Positions 12,568 through 26,700 of a stretch of DNA of 64,000 nt are shown one piece after another. Within the stretch, counting starts at the first letter, position 1, and each line of letters opens with the position of its first letter. Where the stretch lies: NCBI GenBank assembly GCA_013396755.1, contig VWZF01006915.1:91447-155446 (forward strand), read 5' to 3'. The notes under the pieces are model-generated. The model was not told where the DNA came from. It worked only from the letters and a program-made list of their open reading frames with translations, and ran no database searches. The translations under genes and the position numbers were made by a program. This stretch comes from Sclerurus mexicanus. Taxonomy: Eukaryota; Chordata; Aves; Passeriformes; Furnariidae.

Positions 12568-13305
12568 TTTATTTACGAGGAGCATTTTTGACCCAAAGGC
12601 TAGTTGATGCAAGCTTGAATCCAACAAAGAACCTGCAGAAAAAGCTTCTAAAGCAGCTTGTAAGGAGTGACAACCAGAAAATCCACGTTGCAGAGAGTGC
12701 TACCGTATCCAGAGCCAAATCCAACACCAAAAGCTGTTCCTGTGCTCTTGGCACAGCAGGAGGCTCATGGCTATCACCTTGTCTGTGATATCCTTCTCCC
12801 TGTGGAGCTCCATTCAGCGGCCTTTCAGGTTCTACCTCCACCAAGACCCTACATCAGACCTGCCCTCCCTCTGTAAAATGTTTTGGTCTCGTAAGGCAAA
12901 GGTCTGGTAAATGCCGAGTGTTGTCAAGCTGGGGCATGGATGGCTCTGTATGAATCACTGTCAATGGCAAGAGCTGGTCTCAGCTGCCATGTCTGTGGGG
13001 ACAACCACAATACCTCTTCTTTTCCCAGACTACCATGCCAGTCCCATAATGAATAATTATTTTTTTTCCTGAAGTTATAACTGTCTTTCAAGTAGTTTGT
13101 CTAATTTTGCAGGTTGGTCACTTTGTTCCTGCACATCTCATGAGTATGTAGCATGAAATATGACTTCCAGAGAAAGGCCACTTCTGCACATCTCTCACTC
13201 TGGAGGTTGCCTTTGGACCCGCAGGGTTTCATTAAACTTTCTGGTCCGGTCTCAATTCCTGATATAATCACCTCTGTCTTTGAGTAGTTCTGTGCTGGAG
13301 AGAAT
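12568..13305 (-). other. FER1L4: Probable FER1L4 3'UTR with candidate poly(A) signal
   Basis: No exon-like frame follows the FER1L4 stop. The first canonical AATAAA seen on the minus strand is at 12573-12568, which would give a 3'UTR of roughly 740 nt plus the cleavage distance. The 3' end is inferred only from this hexamer, and an earlier non-canonical signal is possible. Confidence 0.35.
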
Positions 13306-14738
13306 TTAACCATTGATGATCTTCTCACTGATGTATCCAGGCATGGTGTAGATCAAAAGAACCAGGAAGACCGTCAGAAGAGTGACCATGAAAAACAAAA
13401 TTATGTATTTCTTGTACCGTTTCCAGATAAAAAACACAAAGGTCTTCATGGGATTCACAAACCAATTGAAAGATGTCTTTGGTCGGCTAGAACAGGAAGG
13501 GAAGAATAGATAAAAAAAGCCTCAGTCTATAGAGCGGCACACTGGCCCCTCTGCATCAGTGTCCCCCTACCCTCATAAATCATCAGCTCATCCTGCTGCT
13601 TCCAGGCAGGATCATCCCAGAGGCTGCAGTGCCTGCAGAAACGCTGGACAGAGCAGGACAGGATCTTTGGGACAGCTCTGCAGAGCTGTCCTGCACCCAC
13701 ATGGCCAAGGGGTCCCTTCACAAGGGCAGAGATGCCCATTGTACAGGCAATGTTATGGCACAGCTGCCTTGAGTATCTTCTCAAGATGAGACCTGGGCCA
13801 GGTGCTGCAGCTAGTCACGTGGACCCACTGGAGCCCTGGAGAGCCTTAGCAGTCCCCATGCTGCAGACCCCACTGCCCAGGGGCCCAGTGATTGCTCTCA
13901 GCTTTAGGACAAGCAGATGTTCCCAGTCTCCACACAAACAGCTGCTGAGAAAACACATTCATGATAAAGGTGGTGACACAGATACTCACTTGGGCTTTTC
14001 CAGAGATTCTGGCTCTTTCCGTCCCAAACCAACAGGACTTTTTTCAGCCTCCTCCACAGTCAGCAGCTGGAACTCCGCTTCCACCTTACCCTAGAGGAGA
14101 AATATGTCTGAGCCACAGATGCCCAGCCTGCTGACCACACACCCTGCCACAGCTGGATATGTTCTCCCAGTTCAACTTACAGATGCTCTGAGCTTTTTTT
14201 GTCCATTAGCTACAATCTTACTTTACAGCCAGAGGGAACTGTGGCCTGGTCAGAAAGTACCTTTTCCAACAAGGAGCTGTATTTCAATGAATTCCCCAGG
14301 TACCTGGATCTGTCTGCAGCCTCCCACTGTGGTACTGAGAAAACACACCCTTGGGGACAGGCAAGTAGGGGGGTAGGAGTAGGTTATGCCCATGCAGGAC
14401 AGGTTGCCATATCAAGACAGAGGCAAAATACTGACTCTGCTCACCAGTGCCAGCAGCCTGCCTTACCGTCAGGAGGTACTTTTTCCCACTGGGGTCTGTG
14501 AATTCCACGTCATCTGGTTTGACCGAGCTTCTCCACTTTTTCTTCTTCTTGTACTCCTTCTCCTCTCTCTCCTCGTCCTCTTGATCTTTGAGTTTGATGA
14601 AGGGCCACCAGCCCCTCATGCGCTTGTTCCGAAAGATGGAGAAGCGAGGCGTTGCGCTCTCCTTGGCCATCTTGATGGTGCATTGCTCAGAGCTCTTGGC
14701 TGCCCGCACCATGTCATGCAGCTTCAGCTCGATGGAGC
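13306..14738 (-). CDS. FER1L4: FER1L4 exons 43-45: juxtamembrane segment and C-terminal anchor
   Basis: Exons 14467-14738, 13990-14090 and 13306-13486 encode residues ~1828-2011. Exon 43 finishes C2F (SIFRNKRMRGWWPF) and then carries an acidic-to-basic run ending in five lysines. Exon 44 is the conserved GKVEAEFQLLTVEEAEKSPV. Exon 45 is the ferlin tail: FNWFVNPMKTFVFFIWKRYK, one hydrophobic helix at about residues 1979-1998, and a short end MPGYISEKIING before TAA at 13306-13308. This topology leaves the C2 domains in the cytosol with only about 12 residues on the far side of the membrane. Confidence 0.95.
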
Positions 14739-17700
14739 CTGCAGGCACGAGGAAGAGGAGATATCGTGGTGAAACCCTGAGCTCAGCCCCACATGATATT
14801 TGGCTTTCTCTCTCTACCATGCTCCCACAGCTGCAAGGAGTTCTTGGCTGCTGCAATGATGTCACAGAGCCCTGCTCATTTACAGATGGAGAACCTGAAG
14901 CTCTGCATAAGAAAGGACAAGCTCAAGAGTCAGAAAAGGAGGCAGAAGCCCCAGGCTTTGTCTCATCTGTGATGCAGCCAGTTTGGTGTGCATGCAGTGC
15001 AGTGAGTTATTTTCACTTCTTTGCCTTATCCCACTGTGATCTCCTAGAATGTCCAAGCTCTTTTTCCTCTCACATTCCTGAAAACGTGTAACTAAAAACT
15101 GCAAAATCTGGGAAATGCTTTAAAGGTTTCAAGATTTTCTTATATCTGCAAGAGCCTCAGTTCATTTCCCTGTATGGCCTTGTGAACCTGTTCTGCTTGG
15201 AATGAGCTCCTGTCCCACTCTGACACTGAGTCCTTGCAACAAAGCAACCTTAGTATGCCCTGGTTTGCATTGGCCAACGCAGCCAACGGATGTGTGTGTT
15301 CTCTGCTCAGCTCCAGTGAGGATGCATCTGGATGAAATGCCCAGTTTAGGGCCCCAACACAAGAAAGGTGTGAACTAATTGGAGAGAGTCCAGTGGCTGA
15401 GACAGTCAAGGCTGGACTATGTGCAGCAGCAGGAGAGGTGAGAGATGTGTATGCTCAACCCAGGGAAGAGAGGTCAAGAGGAAGGTCTTACTGCATCTCA
15501 CAGATGCTAAAGGAAGCCACAGAGCAGATGGAGCTGGACTTTTCTCAGAAGTGCATAATGAAATCACATAGGGCAGTGGACACAAACAGCTGCTATTTTT
15601 AAAAAAGAAAAAAAAGACACAGAGAACTGTGAGTGAGAATGCTGCAGAGAGAAAAATGGTCCCAGAAGGATGCTGGGATCTCCAGCTTTGGAGATACTCA
15701 AAACTGACCCAGAAAATATTCTGAGCTACCTGACCTAGTACCTGCTTGGGGCAGGAGGTTGCAATAAACATTGCAGAAGCCCTGTCTTTCCTAGAAGTTC
15801 CCGAGACTGTACATGCAAGAAATCACTGGAATTGCTATCTAACATTTTCTTCAGTGCCTGAGTAGCATGGTTGAACCAGTGGAAGTGCCTCATGGAGGTA
15901 AAGCCCCTTAAACACACAATGGAGTGTTGAAGAATGAGAGTTTTAACCACTCAAGACAGAGTAGAGCAAAGGGGATGGTTTTTAACAGGGAGGTCGAAGT
16001 TTGAGGAAGAGACAACTGAACCGTGCTACAAACCTGGGGATTACAGCAGAAACACAAGAGAATCAGCAGCATTTTTATTAGCAGAGTGTTGGTGGAATCA
16101 TCACCAGCCCGGCTTCAACGCCAGGCCTTGCTTCATGCCCAGCTCAGCAGGTCTGACTGCTGAGAAGTACCAGAGCATTCAAGGAGCTCTGAGCTCCTGA
16201 TGACGGGATGCTGCAACTCAAACACCAATAGTCTCACAAAGGTTGCTAAACCCTGTGTCTACAACGTAAGCTCCTGGGAAAACTGATCCTTGTCCCTCTC
16301 TGTGGGATCTGGAGATCTAATTCAGAGCAGGGAAAATGAACAAGATTATCAGAAATATTTCAAGGAAGCAGAATCTGGAAGCCCTGTGGTGTGGCAGGCC
16401 CTGAAAAAGGATACCAAGGCCCTGGGACAAGCATGTAAGCATGTGTGCTTAGGAGAGGTGTGTATATCCAGGTACTGTCTGCAGATCAACATGAGAAAGA
16501 CTAGCGCAGGTGACTGCTGAGCTGAAAAGCCTGACCTGATACTCCTGGTGTCCCCTCTTGGGGAGTTGAACCCCAGGGAAACTCTATAACACTCCAGCAA
16601 GGTGAAGGACAGATCACTCCATACCTAGAAAGTCATTTGCTGAAATCCTGTCGTAGTCCCAGACCTGGAGGACTAGAACAGCTGGTTCCCGAAACTCTGA
16701 TTCCTCCACAGAGAAGACAGAGTCCTTTTTCTTGTAGGTGATCTCCTTCTCAGTTGGGAGGTAGTTGAAGCGGAAGATGAATCTCCAGTTGAAATTGCCT
16801 TCCCCGGTCAAGGAGTTAAAGTGGACATCTGTCTCCTGCTTGTCATGGTCAAGACCCTTTATCCAGCTGCAGGAGAAACTCAGTTACCTGCTACTCCTGT
16901 CAGCCAGTTCCAAAAACAGAGCAGAAGGATAGTAAGGCTGAACCCCATGGGGTAGCAGGAAAGGAAGGGTCAAAGAGTCAAAACAGAGCCAGGACCAACA
17001 ACTCTGGGGGTGCAGTAGAGGACTGGATTGGGCACCTCATGGCAAGGCAGGGAGGAGCAAAGGTTCAGAGAAGGCAGTGAGGGTGTGGGCCCAGGACGGT
17101 TCTGGCCTCAACCTGGGTCCCATCAGACCTTTTCACGTAGATGTCACTGGAAGGCTCTCCCGTTACTGGGTTGACATCATCAAGGATCACATTGTCTGTG
17201 TTCCAGATAATCACACGCAGTTCGTAGCTGTGGGAAGAACACAAAGATAAGTGAAACACACACTCTTGTCCCTGGCGCCTGGAGAGCAGGACAGGCAGAA
17301 CAACAGGACATGAACCCTTTCAGCATTGTGTTTCCCTGCCAAGGCTCCTCTGGTCAAGCACAGCCCAGCAGTCTCATTTCCAAGCATGAAACCCTTCTTG
17401 AGAGCTACAACTGTAAGAGAAAAACACCCACAATCAATACAGGCAGCTTTTGCAAAGCAAATTCCAGGTACATGGGAAACCCTCTCAGGACTATTAAGCC
17501 ATAGGAGCACAGAAAATCTTAGGCAAGAAGGGAGATCTGCAATCTCTGCTCCAAGTTCTTGCTCTTTCACAGGAAGTCAGATTGTTCAGGGCCTTGTCTG
17601 CATGAGTTTTTAATATCACCAATGAATGATATCACAGTATATATCTGTCAATCTGTCCCTATTCCAGCGTAACTTCACTCTCATTGGGAAAATTGTTTCC

Positions 17701-20700
17701 CTATGTCCAGTTGGAGTGCTAGAGTTTCCCTTTTTGCAATTTGTATCCATTATCTCTTGTCCTTTCAGGTGCACCTCTGAGAAGAATCTGGAGCCTCCAT
17801 CTCAAAAGGCCCATTAGATCCTTGAATACAGCAGATTTCCTGCTTCAACTTCACTTCCCCAAGTTCCCAGAGGACATCTGTCCTCTAGCCAGAATAGACT
17901 CAATGATTAGCTCTGACCTGGGTTTTATCACCTTCATGTCCAGCTGTAGAGACCTTAACTTGTCCTTCCCAATCCCTTTTGCTGTTGAAGTGCTTACGGC
18001 TCATGCTGATACACTCAAGGGACCATCCCGTGGTCAGAGCTGCAGCAGAGAGGAGGGCTGCATGCCAGGCTAGCACAGCCCCTCAGCCTGTGCAGGGCCC
18101 CATGGCACATCCACCAGCCCTGGCAAGAGACAGTGACCCTCCATGCAGCCCTAGCCCGACCCCCGCAGGCATTACCTCACAGGCAACCGTGGCTTGATGT
18201 TGACAGGTGGTGGTGCGGGGACGTCATTTGGAAACATGTCAATCCACATGTGCAAGGAGCCCTGAGGAGAGAAGACAGCACAGAGACTTCAAAAGAGAGA
18301 TCACCCTCCAGCTCTTCAAGGAGGAAGGACTGGATCCTGCACAGAAAACTCTCACCAGAAAGCCACTGTTTGGTCCCAGCACTCTAGAGTAACCTGTGAT
18401 TGGATTTTAGATGGGCAAAAAATTTAAGTTACAGAAAATTGCTTATTTCTGGCCCCAAGAAAAACCATTTCACCTGCACTGAATCCATTTCAAACAGAGC
18501 AAACGTCCCTCTGTCTTAAAAAGGAGCATTTGGTGATGTAATGCTTAAGAAAATGAAGAAAAGTAAAGAGGTCTGAATCAGCCCTCTCCACTTGCGTTTC
18601 CATTGCCAATTAAAGCCAGCATGACTGCAGATCTCTGCTTTGTTCAGACCTCCTGAGGAAAGAGGAGATGTTCATTGCAGGACATTAAAATGCTGTTCAG
18701 ATGGCAGCATTACATACAACTGATGATGGATATTTCTCCTCCAGCTCACAGTTATGTTCTTCCCCAGAGAAGCCAACAACGCAGAGCGAGACTCTGGCAT
18801 AGGAGGAAAACAGCAGAGATAAAGGACAATGCAGAGGAGAAGACAGGGATAGGCAAGGACACCACCAGCCAGTGTTCCCCAGCACTGTGAAGACATCATC
18901 AGTGGACAGAAGTTCCTTGAGGAAACAGTATTCAAAAGCAACATGAGAGGTCAGAGGGTGGATCTAAGCAAAGGACAACCAAGCCCTCACTTCACAGTAG
19001 GGCCAGACATGCACAGACACAGCACCAGTCACTCACCCAGCAGGGAACAATGTGTAGGATTCATGCCACAATGAGGAGGAAAAAGGATAGAAGGAGACCA
19101 GGGTGCAGGGAGCCAGCTGCTCAGAAGGCCCTTCCCCAGAGCAGTGTCTAGGCTGGGCACAGAAATACATCTCACCTGCACAAGCCCAGGATTCTCTGGG
19201 TTATACAAAGACCGGATTTCCACATGCTCTGGTACCAGCTTATACCCATATCCTGGCATCTCTTCCCAGTGCTGCAGGACGTACAAAGCCTTATGTTCAT
19301 CATCCACTGACCAGTTCCCACCTGCCACTCCTCTCTTGTTCCTCACAGATGCCTCTGCAGGAGGACACAGCCAGGGAGAAGATGAAGGCTTCAGCAAGAT
19401 TCACATCAGGACATTAGTCACCAGCAGAAGTAACAGAAGGTGATGGACTGTAAAAAAAGCACCTCTACAGAAAAAAAAATATGGAGAAGCAAGAGGGCAA
19501 GGATGAAGAGAATGAGTTCAACGTGCTGCAGTTATGAGAGAAATGGTAGGCAAGAAAGAAAGCCAAAAGAAATACAAGAAGGGCAAAAAAAATTTTCTAT
19601 GGCACTGGGAAATAGATCCAGGGGTAATGGAGCAGGATGTGACTCTCTGGGGCAGTTTAAGTCTCCACGTCTCTGTGGTAGCACTAATAGAACCATGGAT
19701 GAGGTTTTGCCCTAGAAATGCTCCAGGAAAACATTACTTCCCACTTGGCGGGACATACAGCCGTGCTCTTGGTTAATGAACACTGTGCGATTAATTGACT
19801 TTTTGGGCATGGTGAAGCCATTAGACCAAATATTGCTGGTGGGAGAAAACCAGGAATCAACAGGTAAGGGCCAAGTGACCCACCCACCTCCGGGTTTTTG
19901 GAGATCAGTCTGAGACCTAAAGTATTCCAAGCAGTGCTCAAGCACAGCAGACATTTATGGGGCACCAGCTGCAGCCACACTGGAAACAGAGCCAGCTCTG
20001 AGGGAACACCAGGAGAACACCTCGTATCTCCCTCCCCATCTACCCAATGACTTGAAAAAGGGGGGAAAGGGCTTTTGGAGGCTCCTTGCCCTCTCCTGAA
20101 GAGGATTTCTTTAGTCTTCTTCTCATAAGACACAGAGAGCAGTAGAAAACTGAGAAACAGCTGCACTGAAACATGCAGAAGGTAAATCTGGCCATGTATG
20201 TAAGGTGTCCCCTCTCTGGGCAGGTCAGGCCAGGGATCATCCTTCCTACAGGCACTTCCTAGCACTGCCTTGCAGTACCCAGCCATCCTCAAACAAGCCA
20301 CATCTGCTCCAGCCTCTACTCCAGGCTGGATTCAATTGCATAGCTGTTGTCCACAGCAGGGCCTGTGCTTAGGAAAATTCTCTATCAATTCTTATGGAGG
20401 ATGTGAAAGGCTGGTGTGTTCTTGGATGTCTGTGGCCCTGGCTCAGGGTTTGTAATATCAGTTGGAAGGAAGGAAAAACAGCAAAGGAGAAAGAGAAGCT
20501 GCCCACAAGGTGGTGATTGACAGTAGTGAGGAGCAGTGTGGGGTCACGCAAGGCACCCAGAATCAGTGGAATCAGAGAGTATCCCTGCATAAAGTCAACT
20601 AAAACAGGAAAGGACACTGAAAAAAACATCCCTCTCAAAAAAAACAAACCAAACCAAATAAACACAAACAAAAAACCAAACCAAACAAACCAAAGCAATA

Positions 20701-23700
20701 AAATATACAAAACTGAAAATAAAGGACTTCATATCTTGGTGGTGATCACAAGCAGAAAAAGGTTCAGCTACATCATCAAACCCCCAAGACCATCACCACT
20801 ATCCAGGTGTGTTTATTCCACTCACAACCTGGGAAGCCACTTTGGGACCAAATGGCCTGGATCACATCTACCAGTGCAACAGCCTCATTTCCTGAAACCA
20901 GGGCACAAAACACCATGGATGTTCCCTGCAGTGACCCAAAGAGCTGGGCCATGCACGGTACAGAGCAGGTGGAGCCAGCCTGGACACCTTGGAGAAGAGA
21001 GGCTGGTGGCTCCCAGACCTCCCACCATCACGTGCACTGCTGAGATGGCTGTTCAAGGGAGAAGTCCTTGTTTGCCAAGCCCTCTGTACCTTCAGGAAAA
21101 GCCTCTGGAGGGACCTTGAATACTTTATTGTCCACTTTGACCTCCTCCCATCTGTACTCTGGAGGAGGGAGTGAGTTTTTCTTGCATAAACTATCCAAGA
21201 TCTGTGTAGGTTTGAAAGCGTCTCGCCATGTGTTGTAGCCATTTCTGCATGGAAGGAGAAAATGGAGAACTTCTTCAGATTAGACACAACAGGTTTCTTT
21301 TCTAGGTTGTGAAACAGCCTGTCCCTCCTACAGCATAGGCTGTGCCACTGCAGCCCTGCTTGGGTTTACACTGGGAAAACCCCAGGCACACAGAGTGAAT
21401 GAAAACCTTAACAAGTTCTGTCCCGGAGCAAGCTGGTCTTGAATCCACAGAACCATGAGATTCAAAGCAGCAACAGGAGAAATTCCAGCTGCAGTTCCTA
21501 AGTGGCAAAGAGGTTTTAGTTTCGTTGGGGACTCCATGCCCACAGGTAATCCTCCAGTTAGATTAGGAGAAGTTTATGGAACACTGGCCAAGGCACCAGG
21601 GAATACATATGGAATGTGGCCAAAAGAAACTTGTTGTCCCAAGTGTCACTAAAAAATCAGCTACTGCCAGAGAAACTGCTGTGCTTTCTGAAAGAGGTCA
21701 GTGTCATGTGAGAACTTATCTCACAGAAAGCCAGTGTGAAAGTATTAAAGAATTTTTTTGCTATTTCATGCAAGGTGTATTAATCTACAGTAAGAATCAG
21801 AGCTATCCCAGGAAGCTGGTAGTAGTCTAAAGAGGTGGATCTATCCATGTAAGTTGGAGTGAATCTGTGGAGCAGCTGATCAAAGGATACTGCAGATGCA
21901 TGCTCCGTCCTGCAGAACAGGAGGAGCTCTTTGACCCAGACAGGGCAGGTGAAGAGAATGAGTCCTCATGACATAACGTGTCCCACCGGTACCTACGTGT
22001 CGTACTGAGCAGCTACTCCACAGTTGGCCCTGTGCTTGCTGTAGAATCGATTCTCCAAGTCAATCTTGGTCTCCCCAATCAGATCATCAGATCCAACCAA
22101 ATCATGGTCAAATATTGCCACAGTGAGTTCTGATTCCATGGGAAAGGAGACTGTCAGCTCCACAACTCTGCACAGAGCAGACAGGGAAAGAGCAATTAGC
22201 AAAGAAGATGGAAAAGAAACTCATGCTCTACTTTGATCACCCTACACATTTAAGAACTGTATTTGACAAGAGTTTGGTTCTCTCTAAGGTCAGTGTGTTC
22301 AGTTTCCATTGTGCACATTAAAACAAAGGAATTACTTTTCCAAGAATGTATGTCCTTGGATAGAGGGCTTGGGTCTAGGGCAAAAGCTCTCCAGTGCTCT
22401 GGTTTTTCTTGGCTTTCTATTTTTAAAACAAGTTTGTGGGAGTGTTTGTCTCCTAAACGAAAACATGATGGCTCCTGAGTCAGCTGGAGGCAAGAAACAT
22501 GCCAAGGACCTTTGTGTTACAGCACAAGATTGTCCATCAGAAAGGAACAGAAGACCACAAATGCTGGGCCAATTTCCAAGCCCCAGATCTGCACTACTCC
22601 TATTCAATCTGAGAGATGGAAAATTCCCACTTACTCTCCAAACACAGGATTGAGCTGCTTTGGGATGTATCGCTCCTTTGTGTTCTTCTGTTCCTGCCCC
22701 ACTGTCACCACCACGTAGGGGTCTGCCTTGCCATTGGGATCTGCTGGAGACAGGTTTGTAGCCTGGAAGACACAGGAAGGATTGCTGTGGAGAGCTGTGG
22801 AGAGCAGCCTGCACAAGGGCCACTGCAAAGTCCTCACACCCCCCAAGCCCACTGGGTCAAGGCCCCTCAGCCACTGCTCCGGCAGAGAAAAAGGCACTTT
22901 TTCCCACACAGATTTCACTCAACAATCCATTGATTACTCATTGATGACTGTGGGCCCATCTACTTGCTCATGGTCTCAAGGCAGATGTGAGAAGCCAAGT
23001 AATGCCCATCCAGGCTTTTAGCAGCTTCTGAAGCTACAAAACATGGTAGACTCTCCATGGACAGGATATACGTGACTTCCACTGAGCTGTCAGAGGCTTC
23101 AAGCCAGCAACACGTTTCACAAGTGCCTCTGCTCACATTCACTAAGCAGAGAGTGGCAGGAGGTCCCCAGGGAGGGGAGAGACCTCCAAGCATTATTGCC
23201 ACCCCCACAAGAGACTTACCTTAACAATGTAAACTCTTACAAGAACCTTGATGGGTCTGTTCCTGGGGACGCCCTGAGAGACCTTGGGTTCAGTGCCAGC
23301 TTCCTCAGTGGGGTAGACATAAAAGGAGCCCTGCAGAAAAGACATTTCAAGTAACAGCTGGGTACAAAAGGGGATGTCTCAGACGGATTTGAGCCACCAA
23401 GACCAGCTTCACCCGCCAAGTAGAAAACAAGAGCCATTCAGACCACAGGCACACTGTGCCCGTGGGGACAGTCCTTCCCAAAGGCCCTACTGTGTCACAG
23501 AATCAGCTAGTTTGGAAAACACCTCTGAGATCATCGAATCCAACCTTTGACCTAAAACCATCTCGTCAACTAGACCGTGGCAGTAAGTGCCTCATCCAGT
23601 CTCTTCTTAAACACCTCCACATTGTCCAGGCAATTCCTGCTTGCAATATAGGCTGTAGTCTCTCAGACCACTGTCAGTGTCATATCTGAGCATCTCCAGG

Positions 23701-26700
23701 CATTTTGGACTGCCAAAGACAGGGGACACCAAAGATTTTCTAGGGGCCTTCCTAAATGAGCTTTTGTAGCTGATATTTCAGAGTCTTCAGGAGCTCCTTG
23801 TTGGGAGGATGATGCCTCTTTTAGATAAGTTTTGCTAATTTTAAAACCATTGAAGCTCACTAATTCTTATGTGCATATTGAATATACCCAGAGAACCCAA
23901 CCAGCACGAGTCCTTCATCCTTCACACTTTCCCCTTGAAAGAGCTGAAATATCTGAATCGGATAGATTTGTCAAATAACAGAGAAGCACAGTACACAATT
24001 GCTTAAACAGGCACCAAGATTTCCCTGGCCGTGCCACGGTACAGCCTCATATCACCATGCACACCCGTGCACTCGCCAAGGTCTTGCTGGTGCTGGCCTG
24101 TTCTAAATTAAAGGTTATCCTAGGGACTTTTTTCCACAAGCACAAATGTCATTCAAATGACACAGTACCTTGTACTTCCCTACAAACTGTTCATCCTTGT
24201 TTCCATCTTCATCTTCATTTGCTTTGCCACGATGAAGGGGGAAAATACACAACCAGTCTTCAAAATTAGCAAACTCATTTTCCAGCTCAGAGTTGTAGAT
24301 CTGAAATAAGTAGAGAGAAATTTTGAACCTTTTCCTATCTCAAAAGGCAGAAGAGTCAGAAAGACCATTCTTCCCCTGCTTCAATCATTTCACCTAGTCC
24401 TACCTAATCCCTTATTAGTGCAGGGTGTTATGGTTTCCGTCAATCTCCACGGGGATAGAGGAACTGTGTTTCAAGGTCTCATCACCTCTTTCAAAGCCTA
24501 GCAACAATGGGGCCTTAGCACACACTGCAGGTTCTCCTCCCAGTATAAATCCCACTGCAGGAAGGTCATAAGGACATGGACAAAGGGCCAGGGTTGATAG
24601 AGACAAGGTCACCCCTACTATCACCTGAAGGGTGGCAGTGAGCTTCCTCTTGGGTTGAGCAGGTTCAGCCTCAATCACTGGTTCGTCCTCTGCCTCCATG
24701 TCAATGCACGATTCATTTAAATTCCCTCCATCTAGAAACAGCAATAAGAGAATAGAAAATGCTCTGATTTTGCCCATCTTTTCAAGTGTCTCTGCATAAA
24801 ATGACACCAACCAGAGTTTGTGCATTTACCCAAGGGCTTTCACCTGTGCCAGGGCAACTGGAGCTATTGCTATTTCTAACAGGTGTCCTTCTGGCACCTC
24901 AGGTTTCCCAGCAAGGCATGACTGAAGGGCTGGGGGGACAAAATTTGTCACAGCCTTGCCTGCCTGCTGTTCAGGAAGGAAGTGGGCAGAAACCAAGTGG
25001 AGGAATGTGGCTGGATCAGCCCACATGTGCTGTAAGGGAAGGCACAGAGGAGAGCTCACCGTCCTCTTTGGATGGGTTCTTACATGCTGGACTGCTGGTT
25101 TAGGTGGTCAACTGAAGCATCACTGCCACTTTGGGCACAAGCAGCTGAGCCTGGAGAGCCCATGGCTAGATCTTTCTCAGGGGCACAAACAAACCAAGGA
25201 CAGAGGCCCTTTCCCAAGTCTTCAGATCCCTTGAGCATTAATGGCATCCAGCTCGCTCCCTAAACAGAATTACATCATTCCTATTCTTACTGTCTCACTT
25301 TCCCAGATCATTGCTAGGTCAGTCACTACTGACACCTCTGCAAACCTATGTCTACAGCTGCAACACTGTTCTCAGATCATAAAAAAATTATTATTACTGT
25401 CTTTCTGTTACCTCATAGCAAATTCTGTACCCTGGGTGATTAATTCATGTGCACACAGTGATCGCCAGCTCCCGCACGGTTTTGGCTGTCCACCATCCTC
25501 TCTCCATCCCACCACTGCTTCCCAGGATCACCCTGACAATCCCATGATCCCTGCAGCTGATTTCTCTGCTTATTCTGGAAGGCTCTTACTTTAACACAAT
25601 TTTACAAGACTCCACTATTCTCCACGATTTTTTCTGATAATGTCCCTAATATTGTTGTGGAAAATTTGGTGGTTTCCACTTGAAATGGCTTTTGTTAGCC
25701 CTTGCCAGTGGCTCCAGCCTCTCTGCTCACTTTTCGGTTGTTGGTGGTGAAGGTTGCAAGACTGTTGTCTGCTCAGATGCCAATTCCACAATCCCAGCAC
25801 CCGCTGGGGTGGTATATAGTTCTAGCTCTCCCCACAGAGGTGCTGAGTGTTGCTAGAGTACTCACCTGGATCATTCAGGTCATCATTCTCAGCATCTTCT
25901 TCATCACTGTATGTCTGAAACACACAAAAGCTGTCATCCCAGATCCCTGACAACAAAGGCTTCTCCTTCCAAGCACAGGACACTGACAGTGCTTTCCTGC
26001 CAGCAGAGTCAGTAATACCCTGCCTGAGATAATTCTGCAGCAATACTATTACAGGACGGTATTCAATGAGTGCCTTAATTATTTTTTCCTTCTTCTCAAA
26101 TCCTCTGGCTGGCTTTTTCTGACAGGAATTTGAGGGGGACAGGGCAAGGAAGGAAATCTGGTGCAGACCTGCTCCCATAACACATACTGGGACATAACCA
26201 GTACAGAGTAAGCAGCATGAAAGCTCCTGTTAAACTCAGCAATGTCACATTTTCAACTACAGTTGTCTCATTCTCACACCACTTGGGCACTGTGCGTCGG
26301 TGGGTGTTTCAACATCCACTGTCTCCTGAAATCATCCGACCTGGTAGGTGCTTGTTACCTGGCTACCTCAAGTACGCTCGACACACAAAAGGCCACATCC
26401 TCCTGAAGACCCATGCCAGGAAAACTCCTGTGACACTCAGCATTGTTTAAAATATCTTCCTTATGCCAGTGCAGCTTCTTTTCCCCTCTCTTGCCAGCTG
26501 TCACAAAATATTACCTGGTAATACAGCTCCTTCAGGGATGCATAGTACTTGGACCACCAATCCAGTTCTTCCACTTCTGGTTTTTCCTCTTCGTATTTTT
26601 CTTTCTTCACAGACTTATTCACAGGAATTTTCTTCAAAGGAGCCTTAAAAGAGCCAAGAAATATTTCACATTGAGAAAATAACCACCCAGGACACCCACA

